This document shows, piece by piece, positions 1 to 10,812 of a stretch of DNA of 64,000 nt. The stretch's first letter is position 1, and each line of letters begins with the position of its first letter. The position numbers and the translations under genes are program-made. The DNA is from Eurosta solidaginis (lineage: Eukaryota > Arthropoda > Insecta > Diptera > Tephritidae): positions 75,921,183-75,985,182 of the forward strand of contig NC_090321.1 in assembly GCF_040869045.1 (NCBI RefSeq). Reading direction: 5' to 3'. Under the pieces are notes generated by a model that was given only the letters and a program-made list of their open reading frames with translations, did not search any database and had not been told where the DNA came from.

Positions 1-2031
1 TGGCTCATCAAACAGATGTCTGTTGGAATGCCCAGGTTTCTGGGTATTCAACAGGAACTGTTTGGTTAGCATCTCATTTCTCTCCCTGATGGGGAGTATT
101 CTCGCCTCATTATGTAGAAGCTGTTCTGGGGACATAAGAAGATGGCGGCTCTGAGCGCAGTATTTTGGCAGGCCTGTAGCTTCTTTCAGTGGGTAGTTTT
201 TAGGCTTGGCGACCATATAGGGGACGCGTAGCACGCAAACGGCTGGCCAATTGCTTTGTATGTGGTAATGAGCGTTTCTTTGTCTTTTCCTCAAGTACTG
301 CCAGCAAGGAATTTGAGGATTTTATTACTGCTCTGGATTTTCGGAACAATTGCCGCTGCGTGCTCACCAAAATGTAGATCCTGATCAAACGTCACACCCA
401 AGATTTTGGGTGTAGGACAGTCGGTAGCGTAGTGCCATCGACGTGGATGTTCAAAATGGTCGACATTTGGGACGTCCATGTAATAAGGTCGCGGAAGATT
501 TAGTCGGTGATAATTCCAGGTTTCGCGAGGCGAAAAAACTGGAGAGATCAGGGAGGTAGCCGTTTATTCTATTGCATAGCTCATCGATCTGTGGGCCTGG
601 GCCTGTGGCCATTATTGTGCAGTCATCGGCGTAGGAAACGATTGTGACTCCTTCCGGTAATGAAGGTAGCTTAGATATGTAGAAATTAAACAAAAGTGGG
701 CATAGGACACCACCCTGTGGCACCCCTTGTTTAATTCTCCTTGGTTTTGATGTTTCGTTTCTAAATTGCACCGATGCCTGCCGACCACACAGATAATTTG
801 CGGTCCACCTTTTAAGACATGGGAGAAGGGTTGACCCTTCCAAGTCTTGCAGTAACGTGCCATGGTTGACCGTATCAAAAGCTTTTGATAGGTCTAGCGC
901 TACGAGTACTGTTCTATGGTGGGGCTTCTGATTTAAACCACAATTTATCTGGGTGCTAAGGGCATTTAGCGCGGTGATGGTGCTATGGAGTTTTCTAAAG
1001 CCATGCTGGTGACAGCCTAGCTGCAAATTTACTTTGAAGTAGGGGAGCAAAATGGCTTCAAGCGTCTTGGCTACTGGCGATAGGAGAGATATCGGGCGAT
1101 ATGACTCTCCTATGTTAGCTGGTTTCCCAGGCTTTGGTAGTGGGGCAACCTTGGTCATTTTCCATTTTTCGGGTATGACAAAGGTGGAAAGAGACAGGTT
1201 GAAGACATGTGCTAAATATTTGAAACCCTCTTTCCCTAGGCTTTTAAGCATCGGCATGGTTATGCCGTTTGGGCCCACTGCTTTGGATGGTTTAGCATGA
1301 CCGATGGCATCCTCAACCTCTTTGGCGGTGTTGGTAATTGGTGACGCGCTGAACTTATGTTTATGTGCGTGTCTGTGGGCCCTCCGTCTATTTTTGTCGA
1401 CCGTAGAATGCATTATATATTGTCGGCAGAAAGCGCTCGCGCATTTTTGCACTTTGTCGCCAAAGGCGATGGAAACTTTGTTATTGTGCCTATACGGATC
1501 CGATAGGGACTTTACAGTGGACCAAAGCTTACCTACACCGGCAGAGAGGTTACAACCGCTTAGGTGCTCCTCCCATTTTGCCCGCTTGTGTTTATCCACA
1601 AGCAATCTGATGCGTTGGTTTATATCCCTTATTTGGGGGTCGCCGGGATCGAGCTGTCTTATAAGGTCACGTTCTCTCGCTAAACTTGCGGCCTCTGCCG
1701 GGAAGTGGGGCCGAATTTCGGGAATTCTACCGGCGGGAATGAAACGAGCCGAGGTGGATTCAATTACCTTGCGGAAAGCACGCTCCCCTTGGCGGGCATC
1801 AGTTGGGATAGGGAGGGCAGCAAAGCGGTTGTCTGTAAAGGATTTGTATTCGTCCCACTTTCCTTTTTAAAGTTAATGAAAGTGCGTTTTTCTGCGACGA
1901 TGAAGTCGGTGGAATGCTCGAGCGAAATAAGTATAGGCAGGTGGTCGGATGCCAATGTTACCATCGGCTGCCAGTTGACGCAGTTTACGAGTTCTGCGCT
2001 CACGATTGAATCGCCGGATATTTCAATCTAA
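1..2031 (-). pseudogene. Family A LINE fragment: end of endonuclease plus reverse transcriptase
   Basis: Minus-strand non-LTR retrotransposon ORF2 fragment, the reverse complement of the fuller plus copy at 39752-43581. The longest open stretch (1605-451, 384 codons) carries reverse transcriptase motifs: a YRPISLLSPVAKTLEAI block, DLSKAFDTVNHG, RIKQGVPQGG and the catalytic YADD in VSYADDCTIM. Upstream in another frame (about 2003-1764) is the end of an AP endonuclease domain with SDHLPILISLE. The fragment runs off the left edge of the window and is 5'-truncated at about 2031, so its 3' tail is not seen. Frame changes between domains make it a pseudogene. No RNase H domain follows in the fuller copy. 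The exact LINE clade (Jockey/I group) is not assigned. Confidence 0.85.
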
Positions 2032-2224
2032 CCATCCTGGTTGTTGTTGTTGTAGCAGTGCTTCCATCCTGTTCAAAGATTTTAACGTACTTTAGGAGAA
2101 GTTGTTTTTTCTTACTCTGATAGTCTTCCTCTAGCCCTTCCGTCATTGCAATGATGGCATGATATTCTTGTTGTTGTTGTAGCAGTGCTTCGCCCCACCC
2201 AACAGCAGGGATACACACTGGAAA
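2032..2224 (-). repeat. Scrambled family A LINE 3' ends
   Basis: Two short stretches beginning with (GTT)n followed by GTAGCAGTGCTTC (about 2040 and 2173) are reverse-complement LINE 3' tails. They are separated by about 100 bases of unrecognised sequence. They show repeated insertion or rearrangement here, not a gene. Confidence 0.55.
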
Positions 2225-2554
2225 AACTACAGGCCTGTCAAAACACCGGATTATCTTCTTATGTCCCCAGAACACCATCTACACAGTGAGGCGAGAATAC
2301 TCCCCACCAGGGAGAGAAATGAAATGCTGAATAAACGGTTTCTGCTGAATAATCAGAAACATGGGCATCCCAACATCATTGAAGAGGTCTCTTCAAACAT
2401 CATGCGGAAAGACAGCATCTGAAAACTAAGCCGTATGTGAAAAAAAAAACACAAAGAGGTCCTCAGTGATATCCATTCTTAAAGTGAAATACCTTAAACT
2501 CGCAGTAGAGGAAAGCAAACCTCCCCAGGGAGACGGGCGTAGTTGTATATTGTA
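2225..2554 (+). pseudogene. Family A LINE ORF2 C-terminal fragment, left half
   Basis: Plus-strand sequence matching the C-terminal part of family A ORF2, including the stretch around CTCCCCAGGG. It stops at TGTA (2551-2554), where the large LTR element begins, and resumes after the matching TGTA at 9643. It is therefore the host sequence into which the LTR element inserted. Frameshifts and stops are frequent. Confidence 0.7.
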
Positions 2555-3399
2555 TGTTACGGTCTGCTGCTACGGTCTACGGTTACGGTCCACTTGGGAG
2601 CGTGTCCGCGCGAACACACCTAGTGATGGGGCGAAAGTTGCGATAAAAAGTATCGAAAAAAAACAAGGAAAAAGACAGACGGGCGATCACTAGCGAAAAT
2701 TGCCATGAGTTTCCGGCAAAAAGAAAAAGAGGAAAGGTGGAAAATTGCGTGAGCGAAATTTTGGCGAGCCTACAATTATACAAAGGGATATATAACATCT
2801 AGGGGCATAACTTCAGCAGCAAAGGCGTCAAGTTTCGCTAATATACTGCTTTAGTAACCTTATTGCTCACTTCGCATCCCCAACGATACTCAACTATACT
2901 GCGTTGGTAACCTTATTGCTCACTGCGCATCTCCAACGATACGCAACTAATCACAAAACATCCTCGCCGGCTGTGCGCGTAAGCAGGTGATTGTCCAGAA
3001 ACTAAGAAAGAGTCGATAGCGCAAAGCACCGAAACCATTCTTTCCGACAAATCTCGTTTCTACGCGTCTATTTTGGGTGGTAATAAACCTTGCACTGGTT
3101 GTGTTGCGTGGACACAAGATCCAGTTGAAGTAGGTCGGCGTTCGCAGTCACACCTAGTGAGATAAACCCCTTCCTCTACATTTACAAAGAACCCTACCAT
3201 CTGCGGAAAAGCGTCTGACACCACCTCTGCCTCCAGGGCCAGCAGTACGCTGCCGCGTAATACAATCAACGTCAAAGAGCCGAGTCATCCGGCTCGTAAA
3301 GGGTAACACGAAGCTTTATCGCCAACCGATGCACTCGGTTACCTCGACCCATAGCGCCAACCACCACCAACGGCGCCTACTATTATCACGGGCACCACC

Positions 3400-3725
3400 G
3401 ACAACAATATTAGCCGCATCTTTATCAGCTACGACCATAACGGCTACAACAATACTAGCCGCATCCTTATCAGCTACGACTATACCGGCTATGACAATGC
3501 TAGCGCAACCCTATCAGCTACGACCATAACGGCTACAACAATACTAGCCGCATCCTTATCAGCTACGACTATACCGGCTATGACAATGCTAGCGCAACCC
3601 TATCAGCTACGACCATAACGGCTACAACAATACTAGCCGCATCCTTATCAGCTACGACTATACCGGCTATAACAATGCTAGCGCAACCGTATCAGCTACG
3701 ACCGTACGGGCTACAACAATACCAG
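3400..3725 (+). repeat. Minisatellite of about 87 bp period in 5' LTR
   Basis: Tandem units built on CAGCTACGACYATAACGGC and TACAACAATACTAGCCGC, about 87 bp per full unit and 3-4 units. The same array is in the right LTR at about 7625-7950. Confidence 0.8.
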
Positions 3726-4148
3726 CTACAATAACAACCACAGGGCAGCAAACATAGGCCTTCGGCCATCCCAATTGCGACAACGAATATCAGCGGTTAA
3801 AGCGGTGAGTTCGTTCCAATACTGAACTAAATATACGTATTTGTAGTCTCAACCTTGTTCTTTAATTTTTTTTGACTCTGCAACAACATATATTGTTAAT
3901 ATACAGACATATTCAAATTCAAGGCTATCACCCTAGTATAGAATCTTAACACGTAATACATACATACATGCATATACCTAAGTTAAAGAGAGCAAGCTGC
4001 ATCCACTTGTAGTAAAGTTAACTTATTATACCATGCAAAAAAAAGAGTAGACGTAACGTAAAGTTTATCTACTTAACTTACTTAGAAGCAAGAAAATAAA
4101 AGAAAAACAAAACAATACCAGCACTGACTGATAAATGCAAAACAGTTT

Positions 4149-4480
4149 ACGTTTTACCTGAACATGTAAAACGATTTCATTTATTTTACTATAATTTTAA
4201 AAGTTCACATTTTGCCTGAACAGGTAAAACGATGTCGTTAGTCTTACTATAAATTTAAAAGTTCACGTTTTACCTGAACATGTAAAACGATGTCGTTAAT
4301 TTTACCATAAATTTAAAAGTTCACGTTTTACCTGAACATGTAAACGATTTCGTTAATTTTTCTATGAATTTAAAAGTACCCGTTTTACCTGAAAATGTAA
4401 AACGATTCCGTTAATTTTCCTATAAATTTAAGAGTTATGTTTTACTTGAATATGTGAAACAATTTCTTCGAGGAGTATGA
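4149..4480 (+). repeat. Minisatellite of about 58 bp period in 5' LTR (six units)
   Basis: Six imperfect units, each with GTTCACGTTTTACCTGAACA (or close variant), then TGTAAAACGAT and an AT-rich stretch. The core ACCTGAACAGGT-type sequence is partly palindromic. The right LTR has five units at about 8380-8630, which accounts for the length difference between the LTRs. Confidence 0.85.
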
Positions 4481-5478
4481 TTTACCCCAAGCTTAATCTT
4501 AATTGCGTTTATAACACATTTTCTTAGTACATATTACATATTAGTGTCATTATACTATGTGTTATACCGAATTGATATTTTGTTAAACTCAAAAACAAGT
4601 TTTACTACAACAACATATTAATTTTGTAAGGGGGCCCCAATTATCGGAATTTGTATCCAAACTGTATAGCCCTAGAATAGGTTTGTGAATGAAACGAAAA
4701 CGGGCATTTAACCAAATTTTTACTTTGTATGTAATATATATACTATTCATAAGCACATTTATTAACAATTTTTTTTTTCTCACACCAAGCGCTTATAACC
4801 CTTGTCAAGAAAAAAAAGGGGGTGACATTAATATAGGTATAGCTTGAAATATTTCTTTTATGCATATATACGATAGTAATAATGAAATCTGAATAAACTT
4901 GTAAATAATATGGGAATGCTGGCGTCGCCATTTATTTAGAAGGCACGTAGGGTTACCAGGTAAGGGGCCACCGAAATTTTAGGTGCGTCGGTGGCCATGG
5001 ATTTTGAGGGTGGGATATGCACCGGGCGTCGCAACAACACCCGCAGCGCCCCCAAGTTATATTCGGCCCTTTTCTTTTTTCATTTTAATTTTCAGCTTTT
5101 TTTGCAATTTTATTTTTCAGCAGTTTTTTTTTAATTTTGATTTTAGAGTTAGTAACCGGTCATGTCCGGTTCGGTAAATTTTTTTGCGGTTATTTTTTTT
5201 TGAATTTAAATTTTGAATGTAGTTTTGAATGTAACGGTCTGCCCGTGACATCCGGTTCGACCGGATGTTGTTTTAGTCCATTTGAGCGTTTTGAATTAGT
5301 TCTGCGTTTTTGTCAGTTTTTTTAAAGGCATGATATGACTTTTTTTCTGTTTATGGCGCAGGAACAGTAAGGTTGGCAAGGACCCGCCCCAGCCGACAAT
5401 GACTAGCCACTGTGCACCACCACATCATGCCGACCGCCTTCCTTACTGCTTCCACTGTAAATGCGATTCCATAACAGA

Positions 5479-5490
5479 TGGCGCCCAACA
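5479..5490 (+). promoter_or_regulatory. Primer-binding site, tRNA-Lys type
   Basis: TGGCGCCCAACA begins two bases after the left LTR. TGGCGCCCAAC is complementary to the 3' end of lysine tRNA and is a common LTR element primer site. A second copy occurs at 5672 after another CCATAACAGA. Confidence 0.8.
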
Positions 5491-5850
5491 GGCTTTGGTG
5501 CCTGAGGCGCTGTCGCGCTGGTCTTTCCTGGTCAACTTGTGAAGTTGACCATCCCACCAGTCCGAGGTGAGCAGCCGCAGGAGCAGCCACCTGCGTTGCG
5601 GTGGGATGGTTGGATGGATCAAGTTGTCCGGAGTGATCATCGTTGACAGTTGCTGAGGGCGCCATAACAGATGGCGCCCAACGTGGCGCCTGAGGCGCTG
5701 GTCGCGAGGGTCAGTCGGGTCAACCTGTGAAGTTGACCATCCCACCAGTCCGAGTGAGCAGCCACAGGAGCTGCCACCTACGTTGCGGTGGGATGGTTGG
5801 ACGGACCAGGTTGTCCGGGCTGGTCATCGGGGGCAGTGGTCGAAGGAGCC
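5479..5850 (+). repeat. Tandem duplication of the leader including the primer site
   Basis: Two copies of a block of about 193 bp, each starting TGGCGCCCAAC and containing GTGAAGTTGACCATCCCACC and TTGCGGTGGGATGGTTGGA. The second copy has point differences, so the duplication predates this insertion. Confidence 0.75.
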
Positions 5851-6282
5851 ACGGACTTTACGTCAAGTTATCCGGATTTTTATATTCACCCGGTGAGGCA
5901 GTGCTGCACGCACTTTATTTTTTTTTTTGTAAGTGGGTTTTTTTTTGTTGCCGGAATGTTGTCCGTAGTCGGCGTTGGTAAATTTTGTCCGCTAATTGGT
6001 TTTTTTTTGTAACGTCTAATTTTTATAACTTTTTACCTGCCGAATTTGTGTTGTCTTGTGTGAGAGAGTGGGTGAATTGTAAGGACCCCAGCTCATCCCA
6101 CGTCTCAGGTGGCAACACCTAGTGTGGCAAGCCCCTGGAGACTGCCCCTGCGTTGCGGCTGGGCGTGTTGAGACCAACCCGTGTGTGCGTGGAGTGACCC
6201 TAGTGGCCCCAACCAGTGTGATTTTTTGTTTTTGCCTGTGGCCCGAGTGCCTTCGGGGAATGGGATGTCAGCGTTCCCATTG

Positions 6283-6548
6283 ACTACCCAAATATTTTTT
6301 TTTGGCCTTCTGTGGGGGCGATAACCACTAGCCTTTCGGAGTTTGGACGAGTTCTCCTTTATCAAAATGTCTACCCAAATATTTTTTTTGGCCTTCTGTG
6401 GGGGCGATAACCACTAGCCTTTCGGAGTTTGGACGAGTTCTCCATATCAAAATGTCTACACCTTTTTTTGTTTTGCCTTTCTGTGGGGGCGATAACCACT
6501 AGAAATCATCTTTCGGAGTTTTGACGAGTTCGCCATAACAAATGTCTA
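6283..6548 (+). repeat. Three copies of an 88-bp direct repeat
   Basis: Three head-to-tail units containing CTGTGGGGGCGATAACCACT and CGGAGTTTGGACGAGTTC. The third is more diverged and carries a small insertion. Confidence 0.85.
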
Positions 6549-6781
6549 ATTGCCGCAAAGCCCTTTTAAAATAGGAAACAGAATTAATTCCCAACTTGAC
6601 TTAGTTTTCTTTGATGGACCTATGTTGCCCGGCTAGCTTCGTAGTAGGACTTTGAGACTCTTATCTCAGGGGTGAGTCGTGCCCCACGTTGCTTGTCGTC
6701 GGAGATCCCTGGCAGTGGCTTCCCACAGATGATCCGGTTTCCTGTTCGCTTCATCGTCAGGTCTTCTAAGCGAAGCAGGTT

Positions 6782-9642
6782 TGTTACGGTCTGCTGCTAC
6801 GGTCTACGGTTACGGTCCACTTGAGAGCGTGTCCGCGCGAACACACCTAGTGATGGGGCGAAAGTTGCGATAAAAAGTATCGAAAAAAAACAAGGAAAAA
6901 GACAGACGGGCGATCACTAGCGAAAATTGCCATGAGTTTCCGGCAAAAAGAAAAAGAGGAAAGGTGGAAAATTGCGTGTGCGAAATTTTGGCGAGCCTAC
7001 AATTACACAAACGGGATATATAACATCTAGGGGCATAACTTCAGCAGCAAAGGCGTCAAGTTTCGCTAATATACTGCTTTAGTAACCTTATTGCTCACTG
7101 CGCATCCCCAACGATACTCAACTATACTGCTTTGGTAACCTTATTGCTCACTGCGCATCCCCAACGATACGCAACTAATCACAAAACATCCGCGCCGGCT
7201 GTGCGAGTAAGCAGGTGATTGTCCAGAAACTAGGAAAGAGTCGATAGCGCAAAGCACCGAAACCGTTCTTTCCGACAAATCTCGTTTCTACGCGTCTATT
7301 TCGGGTGAAAATAAACCTTGCACTGGTTGTGTTGCGTGGACACAAGATCCAGTTGAAGTAGGTCGGCGTTCGCAGTCACACCTAGTGAGATAAACCCCTT
7401 CCTCTACATTTACAAAGAACATTACCATCTGCGGAAAAGCGTCTGACACCACCTCTGCCTCCAGGGCCAGCAGTACGCTGCCGCGTAATACAATCAACGT
7501 CAAAGAGCCGAGTCATCCGGCTCGTAAAGGGTAGCACGAAGCTTTATCGCCACCCGATTCACTCGGTTACCTCGACCCAAAGCGCCAACCACCACCAACG
7601 GCGCCTACTATTATCACGGGCACCACCGACAACAATATTAGCCGCATCTTTATCAGCTACGACCATAACGGCTACAACAATACTAGCCGCATCCTTATCA
7701 GCTACGACTATACCGGCTATGACAATGCTAGCGCAACCCTATCAGCTACGACCATAACGGCTACAACAATACTAGCCGCATCCTTATCAGCTACGACTAT
7801 ACCGGCTATGACAATGCTAGCGCAACCCTATCAGCTACGACCATAACGGCTACAACAATACTAACCGCATCCTTATCAGCTACGACTATACCGGCTATAA
7901 CAATGCTAGTGCAACCGTATCAGCTACGACCGTACGGGCTACAACAATACCAGCTACAATAACAACCACAGGGCAGCGAACATAGGCCTGCGGCCATCCC
8001 AATTGCGACAACGAATATCACTGGTTAAAGCGGTGAGTTCGTTCCAATACTGAACTAAATATACGTATTTGTAGTCTCAACCTTGTTCTTTAATTTTTTT
8101 TGACTCTGCAACAACATATATTGTTAATATACAGACATATTCAAATTCAAGGCTATCACCCTAGTATAGAATCTTAACACGTAATACATACATACATGCA
8201 TATACCTAAGTTAAAGAGAGCAAGCTGCATCCACTTGTAGTAAAGTTAACTTATTATACCATGCAAAAAAAAAGAGTAGACGTAACGTAACGTTAAGTAG
8301 ATAGGTTTAATTAACTTAGAAGCAAGAAAAAAAAGAAAAACAAAACAATACCAGCACTGACTGATAAATGCAAAACAGTTTACGTTTTACCTGAACATGT
8401 AAAACGATTTCATTAATTTTACTATAATTTTAAAAGTTCACATTTTGCCTGAACAGGTAAAACGATGTCGTTAGTCTTACTATAAATTTAAAAGTTCACG
8501 TTTTACCTGAACATGTAAACGATTTCGTTAATTTTTCTATGAATTTAAAAGTACCCGTTTTACCTGAACATGTAAAACGATTCCGTTAATTTTCCTATAA
8601 ATTTAAGAGTTATGTTTTACTTGAATATGTGAAACAATTTCTTCGAGGAGTATGATTTACCCCAAGTTTAATCTTAATTGCGTTTATAACACATTTCCTT
8701 AGTACATATTACATATTAGTGTCATTATACTATGCGTTATACCGAATTGATATTTTGTTAAACTCAAAAATAAGTTTTACTACAACAACATATTAATTTT
8801 GTAAGGGGGCCCCAATTATCGGAATTTGTATCCAAACTGTATAGCCCTAGAATAGGTTTGTGAATGAAACAAAAACGGGCATTTAACCAAATTTTAACTT
8901 TGTATGTAATATATCTACTATTCATAAGCACATTTATTTACAATTTTTTTTTCTCACACCAAGCGCTTATAACCCTTGTCAAGAAAAAAAAGGGGGTGAC
9001 ATAAATAGAGGTATAGCTTGAAATATTTCTTTTATGCATATATACGATAGTAATAATGAAATCTGAATAAACTTGTAAATAATATGGGAATGCTGGCGTC
9101 GCCATTTATTTAGAAGGCACGTAGGGTTACCAGGTAAGGGGCCACCGAAATTTTAGGTGCGTCGGTGGCCATGGATTTTGAGGGTGGGATATGCACCGGG
9201 CGTCGCAACAACACCCGCGGCGCCCTCAAGTTATATTCGGCCCTTTTCTTTTTTCATTTTAATTTTCAGCTTTTTTTGTAATTTTATTTTTCAGCAGTTT
9301 TTTTTGAATTTTGATTTTAGAGTTAGTCATGTTCGGTTCGGTAAATTTTTTTGCGGTTATTTTTTTTGAATTTAAATTTTGAATGTAGTTTTGAATGTAA
9401 TGGTCTGTCCGTGACATCCGGTTCGACCGGATGTTGTTTTAGTCCATTTGTGCGTTTTGAATTAGTTCTGCTCTTTTGTCAGTTTTTTTAAAGGCATGAT
9501 ATGCATTTTTTTCTGTTTATGGCGCAGGAACAGTAAGGTTGGCAAGGACCCGCCCCAGCCGACAATGACTAGCCACTTTGCACCACCACATCATGCCGAC
9601 CGCCTTTCTTACTGCTTCCACTGTAAATGCGATTCCATATCA
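6782..9642 (+). repeat. 3' LTR (2,861 bp) of the LARD-like element
   Basis: Same sequence as 2555-5476, minus one 58-bp minisatellite unit and with scattered substitutions. It ends CCATATCA and is followed by TGTA, the right half of the target duplication. Confidence 0.85.
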
Positions 9643-9744
9643 TGTATGTTAAACTCTTACCTATACAAAATGAACGCCACTGTTGTTGTGAGTAGTAGCA
9701 ACTATTGGATGGGCCGAATCACTGCTACAAGAACATAATACAAT
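9643..9744 (+). pseudogene. Family A LINE fragment, right half
   Basis: After TGTA the sequence continues as GTTAAACTCTTACCTA, the same family A ORF2 segment that was interrupted at 2554. It decays into unrecognised sequence. Confidence 0.55.
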
Positions 9745-9972
9745 TATGGCGACCCCAAGCTCCTCATTGATCTAGGGGTTTGGAGAGCGGGCGAGCCTAA
9801 AAGGTTTCATGAGGTCATACCAAATCGTTCCCGAGATGGCCGGGCTAGTACCTTAATGGTGCTTGTTACCGGAACGTACCGGATCTGCATTCGGCGAAAG
9901 ACCATCAACAACGATAACACTCCCCAGGGCCTTCGGTGTGTGTCCTTATCGCTACAACAAGAACAACAACAA
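9745..9972 (+). mobile_element. Short (CAA)n-tailed retroelement, 5'-truncated
   Basis: Contains GGCGACCCCAAGCTCCTCA, CGTTCCCGAGATGG, a GTTACCGGAACGTACCGGAT block and ends CTTATCGCTACAACAAGAACAACAAC. The same 3' end occurs at 18475-18803, 19241-19671 and about 17160-17290. No ORF. Likely a non-autonomous retroelement or the 3' UTR of a LINE; class not certain. Confidence 0.65.
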
Positions 9973-10308
9973 TTATATTAAAAACATCGTTTAAATAAAG
10001 GACATTGTTTCATAAAAATGGGTAACATTTATTTCTGTTCATACTCAAAGATTAACTCTTTAAGCTAGTACATACGTATTTTAATAATGGTAGTGAAAGC
10101 AACTTTCCAAACAGGAGTTTACACTTATATTTATTAATTGATCAATCATAATATTATAGTAATGTATGGTTTCAATAATTTTGGGACGAAAATAATAAAA
10201 AAGCAAAATAATTTGAAAACTTTGCTACCTAAGTACTAAATGTTAGTTGACAAAGTCGATAATAACACATTGTTTGGGCTTATTTGCTACACATGTAAAT
10301 GTTCTAAT

Positions 10309-10812
10309 CTAATCAGCAGTGGCACCGGGATATCTTTCCAGCAACATCGCAACGCCTTGACCACCAGCAGCACAGGCAGCTACCACACCCAGTTGACCAT
10401 CTTCACGCACCAAACGATTTGCTGTATGCATACATAAGCGCACACCAGTGGCAGCAAATGGATGACCAATCGAAAGCGAACCACCCCAATTATTCCATTT
10501 ACTCATATCAGGTACACCAAATTTCTCACTAAGCCCCATATGAGTTTTGCAAAAGTAATCAGAGTCGAGTGCTTTTAAATTTGCTAGAATTTGTCCAGCA
10601 AAAGCTTCATGAATTTCCCAAGTATCGATATCTTTGAGTGATAGGCCAGTATTTTTCAATAATTTTGGTATACCGTATGCAGGACTTAAAAGTAGTTGAT
10701 CGACTGGATCTTGTGAGACATATAAGAAATCACGCAAATATGCTTTTGGTCGTAGACCTAACTTCTTTGCTGTCTCTTCCTTCATAATTATACAGGCAGA
10801 TGCACCGTCGGT
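10309..10812 (-). CDS. Mtpbeta: Mtpbeta exon 7 (C-terminal catalytic half)
   Basis: Acceptor ATCTCTAG, stop TAG at 10311-10309. It encodes [29 protein letters not shown] and ACAAGGQG, ending ERYPGATAD. Confidence 0.95.
   Translation of the reverse strand, partial: TDGASACIIMKEETAKKLGLRPKAYLRDFLYVSQDPVDQLLLSPAYGIPKLLKNTGLSLKDIDTWEIHEAFAGQILANLKALDSDYFCKTHMGLSEKFGVPDMSKWNNWGGSLSIGHPFAATGVRLCMHTANRLVREDGQLGVVAACAAGGQGVAMLLERYPGATAD

Larger units (their letters stand above)
2555..5476 (+). repeat. 5' LTR (2,922 bp) of the LARD-like element
   Basis: Starts TGTTACGG after TGTA and ends CCATAACA before the primer-binding site, giving perfect TGTTA/TAACA terminal inverted bases. It contains two internal minisatellites (about 3400-3725 and 4149-4480). 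Short ORFs inside it are not protein-like. Confidence 0.85.
5477..6781 (+). other. Non-coding interior of the LARD-like element
   Basis: 1,305 bp between the LTRs. It holds a primer-binding site, a duplicated leader block of about 193 bp (5479-5850) and three copies of an 88-bp unit (6283-6548). There is no recognisable gag, protease, polymerase or integrase. A purine-rich stretch (AGCGAAGCAGG) just before 6782 could serve as polypurine tract. Confidence 0.75.
2555..9642 (+). mobile_element. Non-autonomous LTR retrotransposon with giant LTRs (LARD-like), 7,088 bp
   Basis: Two direct repeats of 2,922 and 2,861 bp (2555-5476, 6782-9642) flank a 1,305-bp interior. The LTRs start TGTTACGG and end CCATAACA (left) or CCATATCA (right), with the TG..CA termini of LTRs. 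TGTA lies immediately outside both ends (2551-2554, 9643-9646), a 4-bp target duplication. Two bases after the left LTR is TGGCGCCCAAC, the standard primer-binding sequence for a lysine tRNA. The interior has no open frame resembling gag or pol, so movement must depend on proteins from another element. The two LTRs look nearly identical apart from one minisatellite unit, suggesting a fairly recent insertion. It split a family A LINE fragment. A Gypsy-type autonomous partner is an inference from the primer site and 4-bp duplication. Confidence 0.85.

Noticed and set aside
3060..3275. 71-codon minus ORF repeated in both giant LTRs as a gene
   Set aside because: Present twice only because the LTR is; no domain, and the frame is not supported by differences between copies.
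3400..4480. CRISPR-like array
   Set aside because: Direct repeats without unique spacers, in a eukaryotic LTR, with no cas genes.
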